From Nitrospira sp. UBA5699 (GTDB lineage Bacteria > Nitrospirota > Nitrospiria > Nitrospirales > Nitrospiraceae), in the NCBI GenBank assembly GCA_002420105.1, contig DIHJ01000050.1:428-64427 (forward strand): 64,000 bases of DNA. The letters run 5' to 3'. The notes beneath the pieces were generated by a model, which saw nothing but the letters and a program-made list of their open reading frames with translations, ran no database searches and was not told the DNA's origin. The position numbers and the translations under genes are program-made. Of this stretch, positions 7,674 through 16,806 are shown one piece after another. Position 1 is the first letter of the stretch, and every line of letters begins with the position of its first letter.

Positions 7674-9974
7674 TCACGAGAACCCGAACGTCTGGCGGAG
7701 ACGCTCCCAGAGCCCGCCGCCGTGCACCTCACAATAGACGTCCGGCGCCGTGCCGTCGATGAAGACTTCGTTCACCTGCTCGGGGCACTGAGAGGTCGCC
7801 AGCTGTCCCGTTTTGGGATCGATGGCGCGCACGACGATGCCGGAGGGCTGAGGGAACGGCGGCGCCTGTTCGGGAAACATCCGCCTGGCGACGTCCATCC
7901 AGATCGGCAGCGCCGCCTGCGCGCCCGTCAACCGCACAGGTTGTTCGTCGTCGAAGCCGACCCAGACGCCGATGACGGCATCCGATGCGTACCCGATAAA
8001 CCAGGCATCGCGATACCCGTCGGTCGTGCCGGTCTTGCCGGCGACCGCGCCGGTGAGGCCCAGCGCCTTCGCCCTGGCGGCCGTCCCCCGTTGAATCACC
8101 CCCTCCAGCAACGAGGTCACCAGGTAGGCCGCCTGAGGTGACACGGCCTGACGGCGATCGGGCACGGCGCTCCACAAGGCGGTTCCGTCACGATCGGACG
8201 TCGCGCGGACGGTGGTCGGGCGGACCCAGACGCCGCCGTTTGCAATCGCTCCGTAGGCCGACGTCATCTCCAGGAGCGACACGGCCGGGCTTCCCAGCGC
8301 CACGGACAAATCGTCCGTGAGAGGCGCCGTCACGCCAAGCTGACGGACCACGTCGTTGACGGACTGAATCCCGACGGCTTTCGCCACGCGCACCGCCGGC
8401 ACGTTGAGGGACTGCTCCAACGCATGACGCAACGTCACGTTTCCGCGAAACTGCCGGTCGTAGTTCTGAGGCGCCCAGGTCCCGGCCTCCGATTCGAAGG
8501 TGACCGGTTCGTCGGCCAACAGGCTGGCAGGCGTCAGATAGGGTTGTTTCCCGTTCCGGCTCGCTTCGAACGCCGCAAGATAGACGAAGGGCTTGAACAG
8601 CGAACCGGCCTGACGACGCGCCTGCACCGCCCGATTGAACTGACTGATGCGGTAATCCCGCCCTCCGACCAGCGCCAAAATCGCCCCCGTCGACGGATCC
8701 AGCGCCACCACCGCGCCCTGCACCGGCTGCTCGGCCTTCTTGAGCGGCGGATGGCTCCGCTCGAGTCTGGCCAACCCGTTCTCCAGCGCTTCCGCCGCCG
8801 CCTGCTGCACGAGCGGATCGAGCGTGCTGTCGATGCGCAGGCCTTCCGGCAACGGCGTGCCGCCGGATTCCTCGACCTGTTTCAGGACCGTATCCACAAA
8901 ATACGGAGCGTCGGCCAGGGCATCGTCCGGCGGCGCCACGCGAACCGGCTGATTCACCGCCCGTCGCCATTCCTCTTCCGTCACATGACCGAGGTCCCGC
9001 AGCAGACGCAGCACCACGTCTCGACGCTGCTGCGCCAGCGCGAGGTGCTTCGTGGGGGCGTAGGTATTCGGCCCCTTGATCAATCCGGCGATCACGGCGA
9101 TCTCGCCGGCCGTGAGTTCCTGGAGGGATTTTCCGAAGTACCGGTGCGCCGCCTCCCCGACGCCGTAGATCGACACGAATCCGGCCTGCCCCAGATAGAT
9201 TTCGTTCAGGTAGCTCTCGAGAATGTCCTGCTTGCGGTACTTGGTCTCGAGCACCACGGCCGCAAGCGCTTCTTTCACTTTCCGGACGAACGTCCGCTGC
9301 GGCGAATAAAACAGATTCTTGGCGAGTTGCTGGGTGATCGTGCTGCCTCCCTGCACCACCCCCCCCTTGGTCAGGTTCCTCCAGACCGCGCGGCCGATGG
9401 CGACGGGATCGATCCCCACATGGGAATAGAACCGCCGGTCCTCCACGGCCAACACCGCGTCGACAAGGCGGGGAGGAATCCGGGACAGCGGGATCCATTC
9501 GCGCACTTGACGCGATGCGCCCCGCAGCCCGCTGATCAGTTCCGGCTCGAGAAAGACGGGGAAAATCGGACTCCGGTCGGGCTCCGACAACACCTGGATC
9601 GCCACGCCCTCCTCGAACTCCACCGTGACCATGGAGGCTTTGATGTGGGTGTCCGGCTGCGCGTGCAGGTACAGGGTCAGACTGGAGGGCGTGAACTGAT
9701 AGTCGCCGGGCGCGGTCACCGGACCGGTGACCGCCCGGTATCCGAGCCGTTGCAACCGCTCGGGCAGCCGAGCGGCTTTCAGCGAAAGACCCGTCTTGAG
9801 CTGGAACGGCGCCGCATAGAGACGCAGCGGCGGATGGTCCTCGCTCTTGGGCAGTTCCAGGAACGTCGCGAGGTAGGCCCCGTACAAGCCGAGCGCCGCC
9901 GCCAGCCCGGCGATTCCCGAGCATCCGAACACGGCCAGACGCTTCAGCCGGCGATTGAAAAGTGATGAACGCAT
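7674..9974 (-). CDS. mrcB: Bifunctional penicillin-binding protein 1B
   Basis: 766 residues from ATG 9974; a slightly longer frame exists, but this start places the arginine-rich RRLKRL just before the membrane helix. After the helix comes a UB2H-like region (RLPERLQRLGYRAV). The glycosyltransferase domain has VEDRRFYSHVGID with the catalytic Glu and GGSTITQQLAKN. The transpeptidase has the SxxK motif in GSLFKPF, SLN, and KTGT near residue 660. It polymerises and cross-links peptidoglycan in the periplasm. UB2H is the LpoB-binding module in E. coli PBP1b, but no LpoB is seen here. The symporter gene lies upstream on the same strand. Confidence 0.94.
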   Translation of the reverse strand: MRSSLFNRRLKRLAVFGCSGIAGLAAALGLYGAYLATFLELPKSEDHPPLRLYAAPFQLKTGLSLKAARLPERLQRLGYRAVTGPVTAPGDYQFTPSSLTLYLHAQPDTHIKASMVTVEFEEGVAIQVLSEPDRSPIFPVFLEPELISGLRGASRQVREWIPLSRIPPRLVDAVLAVEDRRFYSHVGIDPVAIGRAVWRNLTKGGVVQGGSTITQQLAKNLFYSPQRTFVRKVKEALAAVVLETKYRKQDILESYLNEIYLGQAGFVSIYGVGEAAHRYFGKSLQELTAGEIAVIAGLIKGPNTYAPTKHLALAQQRRDVVLRLLRDLGHVTEEEWRRAVNQPVRVAPPDDALADAPYFVDTVLKQVEESGGTPLPEGLRIDSTLDPLVQQAAAEALENGLARLERSHPPLKKAEQPVQGAVVALDPSTGAILALVGGRDYRISQFNRAVQARRQAGSLFKPFVYLAAFEASRNGKQPYLTPASLLADEPVTFESEAGTWAPQNYDRQFRGNVTLRHALEQSLNVPAVRVAKAVGIQSVNDVVRQLGVTAPLTDDLSVALGSPAVSLLEMTSAYGAIANGGVWVRPTTVRATSDRDGTALWSAVPDRRQAVSPQAAYLVTSLLEGVIQRGTAARAKALGLTGAVAGKTGTTDGYRDAWFIGYASDAVIGVWVGFDDEQPVRLTGAQAALPIWMDVARRMFPEQAPPFPQPSGIVVRAIDPKTGQLATSQCPEQVNEVFIDGTAPDVYCEVHGGGLWERLRQTFGFS

Positions 9975-10054
9975 GGCACCCGGTGACAGAATACCCGACC
10001 CCCCGCCCAAAAGCGATGACGCGCGCGACGGATCACCCGGGGCAAGACCGGATC

Positions 10055-10103
10055 GCTCCTCCGTAAGGAGCGGCCGTGCTCAAGACTCCCGGCGCGACGC
10101 CGG
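10055..10103. repeat. Two hairpins in the gap between symporter and PBP genes
   Basis: The 262-nt gap 9975-10236 contains GCTCCT-ccgta-AGGAGC at 10055-10071 and CCGGCG-cga-CGCCGG at 10089-10103. Both are perfect short stems downstream of the symporter stop on the minus strand. Neither is followed by a T-run on that strand, so termination is only possible, not shown. Nothing else is recognised in the gap. Confidence 0.35.
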
Positions 10104-10236
10104 CTTGCGGTCGTGAAGCAATCGTGGTACTGAGTCCTGCCGGTTCAGACGGCTCCCTCCCGGTCGTCAACGTCCCGGTGCGACGCGGAGGCACGCCGAC
10201 CCCGAACGCGGGTGCGGGAAGGGCAGGCCGACCGGC

Positions 10237-11667
10237 TCACGCCTGGGACCCGCCGCGGGGCAGCGGCCGGTCCGGAAGCGCCAGTGATCCGACCGCCATG
10301 GCCGCCGCAGAAGCGAGCAGGCCGGGCAACTGCGGCGGCCACAGCGCATCGGCCGGTCCCGCGATTTCCAGCGCCAGCCAGACGGTCAGTCCGGCCAGCA
10401 CCGCGCACAACGCGCCGCCGGTCGTGGCCCGCTTCCAGAACAATCCGGCGCACAAGGGAACGAAGGCGGCCACCAGGGTCACCTTGTAGGTGTTGACCAC
10501 CAGCTTGTAGATGCTGGCGTCGGAACTCAACGCGATCGCCAGCACCACCGCCGCAAAGCAGACGAGCACGACGCGCATGGTCCGCAGGAGCGCCCACTCA
10601 TCCATATGGGACAATGCCCCCTTGATGACATTTTCACTCAGAATGACCGACGGGGCGAGCAGCGTGGCGCTGGAACAACTCATGACGGCGGAAAGCACCG
10701 CGCCGAAAAACAGCACCTGGGCGAACGCCGGAGTGTGCTCGACGATCAGCGTCGGCAGCACCAGTTGGGAATCCTGCTCCAGCAGGGTTCCGAATTTCAC
10801 CGGATCGACCAGCAGCGCGGCGTAGGCGAGAAACATCGGAACGAAGCAAAAACAGAAGTAGAGTCCGGCGCCCAGCAGCGAGCCGCGAACCGCCGTGCGT
10901 TCGTCTTTCGCGGAGGTGATGCGCTGAAAGACGTCCTGCTGCGGAATGGATCCGAGCATCATCGTCACCCCGGCGCCGACGAACGGAATCCAGGCCTGCA
11001 GACCGGCCGCAGGAAAGAACTCCAATTTTCCCGCCTGCGCCGCATGACCGATCACCGCCCCGGCGCCGCCGGTCAGATCGCTCACTGCATTCACGATATA
11101 GAGCAGGCCGCCCATGATGACGGTGATCTGCACGAAATCCAGAATCGCGACGGAAAACATCCCCCCGAACGTCGTATAGGTGAGGACGATCAAGGCGCCG
11201 ATCACCATGCCGGCCTTCTGACTCACCACGCCGTCGCTGACCACGTTCAGCACGAGCCCCAGCACTTTGAATTGCGCCGCGACCCAGCCGAGATAGGACG
11301 CCACGATGCAGAGCGTACAGAGCACTTCCACCCGACGGTCGAAGCGGAGCCGATAGTAGTCGCCGACCGTCAGCAGATTGAGCCGATAGAAGCGCGGCGC
11401 GAAGAACAGGCCGGCGAGAATCAGACACAGACTCGATCCGAACGGATCGGCAACGACGCCTCGCAGTCCCTCTTTGGCAAAGGTCGCCGAGATCCCCATC
11501 ACCGCCTCGGCGCCGAACCAGGTGGCGAACACCGTGGCCGTCACGACCGGAAGCGGGAGGCTCCGGCCGGCGACGGCGAAATCTTTGGCATTATGCACGC
11601 GGGTCGCGGCATAGAGGCCGATGCCGACCGAGACCGCCAGGTAGAGGATGACGAAGGCGAGAATCAT
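10237..11667 (-). CDS. Sodium:solute symporter (SSS family)
   Basis: 476 residues from ATG 11667, which puts the first transmembrane helix (MILAFVILYLAVSVGIG) at the N-terminus, as is usual. About 13 hydrophobic helices follow. The family signature is visible: RVHNAKDFAVAGRSLPLP after helix 1, ATWFGAEAVMGISATFAKEG, and TYTTFGGMFSVAILDFVQ with the Na+-site residues in helix 5. It should import a solute with Na+ across the inner membrane. The substrate cannot be read from the sequence. The -10-like TACACT lies about 16 nt upstream of the ATG and no ribosome site is seen. Confidence 0.9.
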   Translation of the reverse strand: MILAFVILYLAVSVGIGLYAATRVHNAKDFAVAGRSLPLPVVTATVFATWFGAEAVMGISATFAKEGLRGVVADPFGSSLCLILAGLFFAPRFYRLNLLTVGDYYRLRFDRRVEVLCTLCIVASYLGWVAAQFKVLGLVLNVVSDGVVSQKAGMVIGALIVLTYTTFGGMFSVAILDFVQITVIMGGLLYIVNAVSDLTGGAGAVIGHAAQAGKLEFFPAAGLQAWIPFVGAGVTMMLGSIPQQDVFQRITSAKDERTAVRGSLLGAGLYFCFCFVPMFLAYAALLVDPVKFGTLLEQDSQLVLPTLIVEHTPAFAQVLFFGAVLSAVMSCSSATLLAPSVILSENVIKGALSHMDEWALLRTMRVVLVCFAAVVLAIALSSDASIYKLVVNTYKVTLVAAFVPLCAGLFWKRATTGGALCAVLAGLTVWLALEIAGPADALWPPQLPGLLASAAAMAVGSLALPDRPLPRGGSQA

Positions 11668-11775
11668 GCGGGGTTGGACACGGAGTGTACCGGTGCGCGA
11701 AGCGGGGCGCAACTCTCGGCCGGAGATGCGGCCGGGAGGCCGGCCCCCTGACCGGCCTCCCGGCACGGCGCGCCG

Positions 11776-12177
11776 TTACTGAATCGCGCCCTCCTGCTTG
11801 TTCTGTTCCCCTTTGCGCTCGTCCTTGTCGTCGTCATCGTCCTTGCTTTTGTCGCGCCCCTGCTTCCGCGCTTTCTTTTCGGCTTTCCGCTTCTCCTTTT
11901 CGGCCTTGCGCTCGGCCTTCCGGCGTTCCTTTTCCGCCTTCCGTTCGGCCTTGTCGCGATGACGGTCCCCGCCCCTCCGCTGTTCTCCCTCCTGCTTCAT
12001 CTCGCCGCCTGAGGGAACCGGAGCCGGCGCCGGCGCGGGGGCAGGAGCCGGAGTGGAGGCCGGCGGTGCCGGCGGAACCTGAATCTGCTGGGCCGGAACC
12101 GGCTCCTGGGCGAACGTCGCCACCCCGAACACGAGGGCAACGGCAATGGCTGAAACCTGCACGGTCACGGGACGCAT
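11776..12177 (-). CDS. Small exported Pro/Ala- then Lys/Arg/Glu-rich protein
   Basis: 133 residues from ATG 12177, chosen because GAAGGAGG lies 7 nt upstream. A signal peptide ending near ATFAQ is followed by a Pro-Ala-Val stretch (residues ~25-60) and then a highly charged region made of a degenerate KAERKAEKERRK unit repeated several times, ending with KDDDDDKDERKG. The charged part is predicted to be one long helix or disordered. No enzyme motif is seen and I recognise no family. Such Lys-rich periplasmic proteins may bind peptidoglycan, lipid or nucleic acid, but that is speculation. Confidence 0.75.
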   Translation of the reverse strand: MRPVTVQVSAIAVALVFGVATFAQEPVPAQQIQVPPAPPASTPAPAPAPAPAPVPSGGEMKQEGEQRRGGDRHRDKAERKAEKERRKAERKAEKEKRKAEKKARKQGRDKSKDDDDDKDERKGEQNKQEGAIQ

Positions 12178-12303
12178 ACTCGAACCTCCTTCGGTGAAGT
12201 TAAGGGCCGGAGCCCGGGTCACGCGCCTCTATACGCCACATTTCTCGGAAAGAGGCAAGCCCCTGCCGCGCAGCGCAGGCTTCACCGGCTAGACACAAAT
12301 CTC

Positions 12304-12332
12304 TTGAGCCTCCTTCCGAGATGGCTTACTGT
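12304..12332 (+). promoter_or_regulatory. Candidate sigma-70 promoter of the FKBP gene
   Basis: TTGAGC at 12304-12309, a 17-nt spacer and TACTGT at 12327-12332. It lies 60 nt before the ATG of the FKBP-type isomerase and reads toward it. Confidence 0.5.
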
Positions 12333-12392
12333 ACGGTGGCGGTTCACTCCTGTGATCATCCCTGCGGATCACACACACAGAAAGGACGTTTC

Positions 12393-13079
12393 ATGCGTAT
12401 TGCGACGGTATGTCTCGCCGGGCTGCTGAGCCTCGTATTCACTCAAGACATCGCGAAGGCCGCGGACCCCGCGACGGACGACCAGAAGAGTTTTTATGCC
12501 CTCGGCCTGGCGATCAGCCAATCCCTGGGAGGGTTTGCGCTGAGTGAAGCCGAGCTGGAATTCGTGAAGGCCGGCCTGACGGACGGCGTGCTCAAGAAAT
12601 CCCCGAAGGTCGACCTGCAAGCCTACGGACCGAAGGTGAACCAGATCCAACAAACCCGCGTCGCGGCGCAGGCGGAAGCCGAGAAGAAGACCGGTGCCGC
12701 CTTCCTGGCGAAGGCCGCGGGAGAGACCGGCGCGAAGAAAACCGAATCCGGCATCGTGCTCACCACGATCAAGGAGGGGAAAGGCGCCTCGCCGAAAGCC
12801 ACGGATACGGTGAAGGTCCACTATCACGGCACGCTGATCGACGGAACCGTGTTTGACAGTTCCGTCAAACGGGGCGAGCCGGCCACATTCCCGTTGAATC
12901 AGGTCATCAAGTGCTGGACCGAGGGCGTGCAGCTGATGAAGGTCGGGGGGAAGAGCAAGCTGGTCTGCCCGTCGGCGCTGGCCTACGGAGACCGCGGTGC
13001 CCCGCCGAACATCAAGCCCGGCGCCACGCTCATCTTCGAAGTGGAATTACTGGACATCGAGAAGGGCGAGAAGAAATAG
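12393..13079 (+). CDS. Periplasmic FKBP-type peptidyl-prolyl isomerase (FkpA/Mip-like)
   Basis: 228 residues from ATG 12393, preceded by AAAGGA; the longer frame only adds unlikely residues. A signal peptide ends near AKAA. Residues ~25-110 are the helical FKBP N-terminal dimerisation region ([15 protein letters not shown]). Residues ~120-225 are the FKBP domain with [18 protein letters not shown], the core [18 protein letters not shown] and [15 protein letters not shown]. It should fold outer-membrane and periplasmic proteins. One Cys in the catalytic domain replaces the usual G/A in VI.GW. A GC-rich hairpin follows the stop. Confidence 0.93.
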   Translation: MRIATVCLAGLLSLVFTQDIAKAADPATDDQKSFYALGLAISQSLGGFALSEAELEFVKAGLTDGVLKKSPKVDLQAYGPKVNQIQQTRVAAQAEAEKKTGAAFLAKAAGETGAKKTESGIVLTTIKEGKGASPKATDTVKVHYHGTLIDGTVFDSSVKRGEPATFPLNQVIKCWTEGVQLMKVGGKSKLVCPSALAYGDRGAPPNIKPGATLIFEVELLDIEKGEKK

Positions 13080-13096
13080 TCGCCCACGGATCCGAT

Positions 13097-13133
13097 CAAC
13101 GAGCGGGACCGCGGTCGCGGTCCGTGCTCGTTG
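13097..13133 (+). terminator. Hairpin after the FKBP gene
   Basis: CAACGAGC (13097-13104) pairs with GCTCGTTG (13126-13133), and the inside contains GGACCGCG/CGCGGTCC, making a long near-continuous stem. It begins 17 nt after the FKBP stop. It lacks a clear T-run, so it may stall or protect the transcript rather than act as a classical terminator. Confidence 0.5.
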
Positions 13134-13265
13134 TCGGCCGCGAGCCGGACTTGCAGTTGATCCCGCCGCCCCGTACACTGGTCCTGCTACGATCCGGCCA
13201 GACCCCCCGCGAGTCCTGCGCCATCGTTCACCATCTGATCATTTATCGAGCCCGTCGACGTCGCC

Positions 13266-15104
13266 ATGCCGCCCACCATACTCCTGAGCTGCGAATCGAT
13301 CAGTAAGAGCTACGGGGTGAAGCCGCTCTTCCGCGACCTGTCGCTCGCTCTCTTCGAAGGCGACCATATCGGACTCGTCGGCCCGAACGGATCCGGGAAA
13401 TCGACGCTGCTGAAAATCCTGGCCGGGCTCGAGGAACCCGACAGCGGCACCAGATCCGCGCGGCGCCAGCTCCGCATCGGGTATGTTCCGCAGGAGCCCA
13501 CCTTCGCCGACGGACAGACGGTCGAGGAGACCCTCGCCCAGGTGCTTCTCGACGAAGGGTTCGCCCCTCACGAGCAGGGCAGCAGAGTCGCCAGAGCGCT
13601 GAGCCTCGGAGAATTCACCGGGACGGATCAACCGACCGCCGAGCTCTCGGGCGGCTGGAAGAAGCGCCTGGCGATCGCCCGCTCGCTGATGATGGAACCG
13701 GACGTCCTGCTGATGGATGAGCCGACCAACCACCTGGATCTGCAGGGCATCCTCTGGCTGGAGCGGGTGTTGCGCGATGAGCCGCGCGCGTTTCTCGTCG
13801 TCAGCCACGATCGTCGTTTTCTCGAGTCGGTGGCCTCCCGTATGGTGGAGTTGAACCGCCGCTATCCCGACGGCGTCTTCGAAGCGAAGGGACGCTACAG
13901 CGATTTTCTGGAGCAGCGCGATGCCGCGCTCCGGGCCCAGGCCGACTATGAGGCCTCGCTGGCCAACCGCGTCCGCGGGGAAGTGGAGTGGCTGCGCCGC
14001 GGGCCGAAAGCGCGCACGACGAAGGCCAAAGCCCGCATCGACGCCGCCGGTCAGCTGATCGATGAACTGGAGGAGGCGCGGTCCCGGCGGGGACAGTCCG
14101 CCGCGGGCATCGACTTCACCGCCTCGGGACGGAAATCCAAGCAGCTGCTGGTCGCCGCGGATCTCGGGTTCTCGCTCGGCGGCAGGCCCATCGTCACCGG
14201 CCTCGACCTGCATCTCGGACCGGGACAGCGGCTCGGCCTGCTGGGCCCCAACGGCAGCGGCAAGACCACCCTCTTGAAACTCCTGGCGGGGCGGTTAACG
14301 CCGCAACGCGGCACCGTCGTCCATGCCGACCGGCTGCGCATCGTGACGTTCGAACAGCATCGCGAGTCGCTCGACCAGCAGGCGACGCTCCGCCGTGCCC
14401 TCGCCCCGGCCGGAGACGCGGTCGTCTACCGGGACCGTTCCGTCCACATCGTCTCCTGGGCCAAACGCTTTCTGTTCCGGCCGGAGCAGCTGGATCTTCC
14501 CGTCTCCCGCCTCTCCGGCGGAGAACAGGCCCGTCTGCTGATTGCCCGGCTGATGCTTCAGCCGGCCGATCTGCTGATTTTGGACGAACCGACCAACGAT
14601 CTGGACATCCCGACGCTCGACGTGCTGGAGGAAAGCCTGCTGGAGTTCCCCGGAGCCCTCGTGCTGGTCACGCACGACCGCTGGCTCCTGGACCGCGTAT
14701 CGACGACGATCCTGGCCCTGGACGGCCAGGGCCAGGCCGAATGGTTCGCGGATTACGCCCAATGGGAAACCGCGCAGACGCGCAAAGGGGCCGGGCGGGA
14801 TTCGCCGGGTCCTTCTTCGCCGGCCGAGCCCTCTTCGGCGGCCGCTCCGAAAAAACGCCGGGGACTCTCGTACCGCGATCAGCGGGAGTGGGAACGGATC
14901 GAAGCCACCATCCTGAACGCGGAAGCCACGGCGGCCGCCTGCCAGGCCGCCGTGAACGACCCCGCGATCGTGTCCGACGCCGAGGCGCTCCGCGCCCGCT
15001 ATGCCGCGCTCGAAGCCGCGCAGGCGGAGGTCGACCGCCTCTACGCGCGCTGGGCCGCGCTCGAGGCGCAGCAGGCGGAATCCTCCGGCCAGATGAAACC
15101 CTAA
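13266..15104 (+). CDS. uup: ABC-F family ATPase (Uup-like)
   Basis: 612 residues with two ABC domains and no membrane segments. Domain 1 has Walker A GPNGSGKST, signature LSGGWKKR and Walker B LLMDEPTNHLD. Domain 2 has GPNGSGKTT, LSGGEQAR and LLILDEPTNDLD. The linker between them is charged (VEWLRRGPKARTTKAKAR), as in ABC-F proteins. The C-terminal ~90 residues form the Uup-type coiled coil. ABC-F proteins bind ribosomes or branched DNA; Uup-type members are linked to translation stress and replication-fork stability. The next gene starts 25 nt downstream. Confidence 0.93.
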   Translation: MPPTILLSCESISKSYGVKPLFRDLSLALFEGDHIGLVGPNGSGKSTLLKILAGLEEPDSGTRSARRQLRIGYVPQEPTFADGQTVEETLAQVLLDEGFAPHEQGSRVARALSLGEFTGTDQPTAELSGGWKKRLAIARSLMMEPDVLLMDEPTNHLDLQGILWLERVLRDEPRAFLVVSHDRRFLESVASRMVELNRRYPDGVFEAKGRYSDFLEQRDAALRAQADYEASLANRVRGEVEWLRRGPKARTTKAKARIDAAGQLIDELEEARSRRGQSAAGIDFTASGRKSKQLLVAADLGFSLGGRPIVTGLDLHLGPGQRLGLLGPNGSGKTTLLKLLAGRLTPQRGTVVHADRLRIVTFEQHRESLDQQATLRRALAPAGDAVVYRDRSVHIVSWAKRFLFRPEQLDLPVSRLSGGEQARLLIARLMLQPADLLILDEPTNDLDIPTLDVLEESLLEFPGALVLVTHDRWLLDRVSTTILALDGQGQAEWFADYAQWETAQTRKGAGRDSPGPSSPAEPSSAAAPKKRRGLSYRDQREWERIEATILNAEATAAACQAAVNDPAIVSDAEALRARYAALEAAQAEVDRLYARWAALEAQQAESSGQMKP

Positions 15105-15128
15105 AATTCCGGCAGCGGTCCGTGTAGA

Positions 15129-16379
15129 ATGACCGCCATGCGCGCCGCCACCTGGTGCTGGATCATCGCCGGCATCGTCGCATCGGGCCTCCCGGGCTGC
15201 GAAACCACGGACCGTATGCTCACGGCGACGGAACGGGCGCTCGCGAGCCGGACGGGGCAGACGGTCGTCGATCTCATCGAAGGAAAAGACCCCTCGCAGT
15301 TGGCCAAGCGCCGTCTCAACGAATACGCGCAAGACCCCGAACGCCTGATCACAGACCTGCGCGCCGCGCAGCGCGATTTCAAGGCGCTCTACAATCTTCT
15401 CAGCGGCAGGGTGGGCGAGCAGTGGGGGAAAAAAGAAATCAAGCTCCCCCGGCAGAAACAATATGTGAAATACACGCAGAACTACCGGAGCCGGGCGATC
15501 GTGGATTTCGATACCGGCGACATCGTCGTCGAAACCGTGGACGATCGGGAGCCCCGGCGGAGTCTCAAGAACGCGCTGGTCACGACGCTCCTCACGCCGC
15601 AAGACCCCCGCGCGGTCGATCTGTTCTCGGACAAGGAGATCGTCTTGACCGGCGACCAGGAACCCTACCTGTTCGGCCTCGTCCTGGACCAATCCGGCAA
15701 GCCGATCGGAACGCCGGAGGGCGCGGAACGGTTTGCCGCCTATCTTCTCGAAAACAAATCCGGCACCCGGACGGTCGAGCAGGGCGGGACGAAGAAAACG
15801 GCGACCTATGCCCGCATGACGATGGTCGCCAACCGTTCGCAGAAGCAGGCGGACAAGTATCGCCCCCTGGTCAATCAGTTCGCGCAACGGTATCGCATCA
15901 GCCCGAGTTTGATCCTTGCGGTCATCCGCACCGAAAGCAATTTCAATCCCTACGCCGTGAGCCCGGCGCCGGCCTACGGGCTCATGCAACTGGTCCCCAC
16001 CAGCGGCGGGCGCGAGGCCTACCGGCGCGCCAAGGGCAAAGACCTGGCGCCGTCGCGCGATTATCTGTTCGACCCGGAAAACAACATCGAACTGGGAACC
16101 GCCTATCTGCACGTCCTGACCTTTGATCAGCTCGACGAGGTGTCGCATACCGTCTCGCGCGAGTATTGCGTCATCGCCGCCTACAACACCGGCCCGAGCA
16201 ACGTGCTGCGCGCCTTTTCCCGCGAGACGACGGCCGCGGTCGACCGGATCAACAGCCTCCAGCCCGCCGCCGTGTACGATCAATTGCGGCGACAGCTGCC
16301 CTATCAGGAGACCCGCCGTTATCTGGAAAAAGTGACGACGTACCGGAAGGCGTTCGTCACGGTTCCAGGCGGTTCCTGA
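15129..16379 (+). CDS. mltC: Lytic murein transglycosylase, MltC-like lipoprotein
   Basis: 416 residues. The signal peptide ends in a lipobox, ASGLPGC, so the protein is a lipoprotein. Residues ~60-240 match the N-terminal DUF3393 domain of MltC (LAKRRLNEYAQDPERL, DFDTGDIVVETV). The SLT domain follows: ILAVIRTESNFNPYAVS with the catalytic Glu, then AYGLMQLVPTSGGR and AAYNTGPSNVLRAF. It cleaves peptidoglycan to anhydro-muropeptides. Two ATGs are possible, 15129 and 15138. A TAGAAT -10 hexamer at 15125-15130 overlaps the first and ends 7 nt before the second, so 15138 with a leaderless transcript is plausible. No ribosome site is visible. Confidence 0.92.
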   Translation: MTAMRAATWCWIIAGIVASGLPGCETTDRMLTATERALASRTGQTVVDLIEGKDPSQLAKRRLNEYAQDPERLITDLRAAQRDFKALYNLLSGRVGEQWGKKEIKLPRQKQYVKYTQNYRSRAIVDFDTGDIVVETVDDREPRRSLKNALVTTLLTPQDPRAVDLFSDKEIVLTGDQEPYLFGLVLDQSGKPIGTPEGAERFAAYLLENKSGTRTVEQGGTKKTATYARMTMVANRSQKQADKYRPLVNQFAQRYRISPSLILAVIRTESNFNPYAVSPAPAYGLMQLVPTSGGREAYRRAKGKDLAPSRDYLFDPENNIELGTAYLHVLTFDQLDEVSHTVSREYCVIAAYNTGPSNVLRAFSRETTAAVDRINSLQPAAVYDQLRRQLPYQETRRYLEKVTTYRKAFVTVPGGS

Positions 16380-16393
16380 ACGACGAACGGCCC

Positions 16394-16789
16394 TCAGCAG
16401 GGAAGATCGACGCCCGGATCGCACAGCAACGGAGGGATGACAGGCGGCCGCATATAGCGGCCGGAAGGGTCCTGCGCGCCCAGCGTGCCGTTGATCGCGG
16501 GACCGCCCGGCATGCCCGGCAGTCCCTGTCCCGCGGAGCCGAACGACTTGCCGCGGCTTGAACTCTGATTTGAGCCGGCGCCGAGGGCCGGCGTCAGCGG
16601 AGCGCCGGCCGGTGAGACGGAACCGGCAGCCCCGGTCGTATCCGGCGGGGGAGAGGGCGACGCGGGAACCGGCTGGTTTTGCAGACCGGGCGGCGCCGGC
16701 GCCGTTTGCGCCAGCCCCTCGACAGGTCCCAGCATGACGACGCCCGACAGGACCAGAATACGGCTCCATCCGATGATGGATCGGCGCAT
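16394..16789 (-). CDS. Exported proline/glycine-rich small protein
   Basis: 131 residues from ATG 16789, which has GGGAGGGGAG upstream. A signal peptide ends near VEGLAQ. The mature part is low-complexity, rich in Pro, Gly, Ala and Ser, with GLPGMPGGPAINGTLG and two cysteines in the last ten residues (LLCDPGVDLPC), which may form a disulfide. No family is recognised. It follows the FAD monooxygenase gene by 17 nt on the same strand and so may be the last gene of the arsI-sigZ-monooxygenase operon. Confidence 0.7.
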   Translation of the reverse strand: MRRSIIGWSRILVLSGVVMLGPVEGLAQTAPAPPGLQNQPVPASPSPPPDTTGAAGSVSPAGAPLTPALGAGSNQSSSRGKSFGSAGQGLPGMPGGPAINGTLGAQDPSGRYMRPPVIPPLLCDPGVDLPC

Positions 16790-16806
16790 GCGCTCCCCTC
16801 CCGGAT

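Noticed and set aside
8188..9924. Long open frames antisense and parallel to the PBP gene
   Set aside because: Low-complexity shadow translations. The PBP frame has all catalytic motifs.
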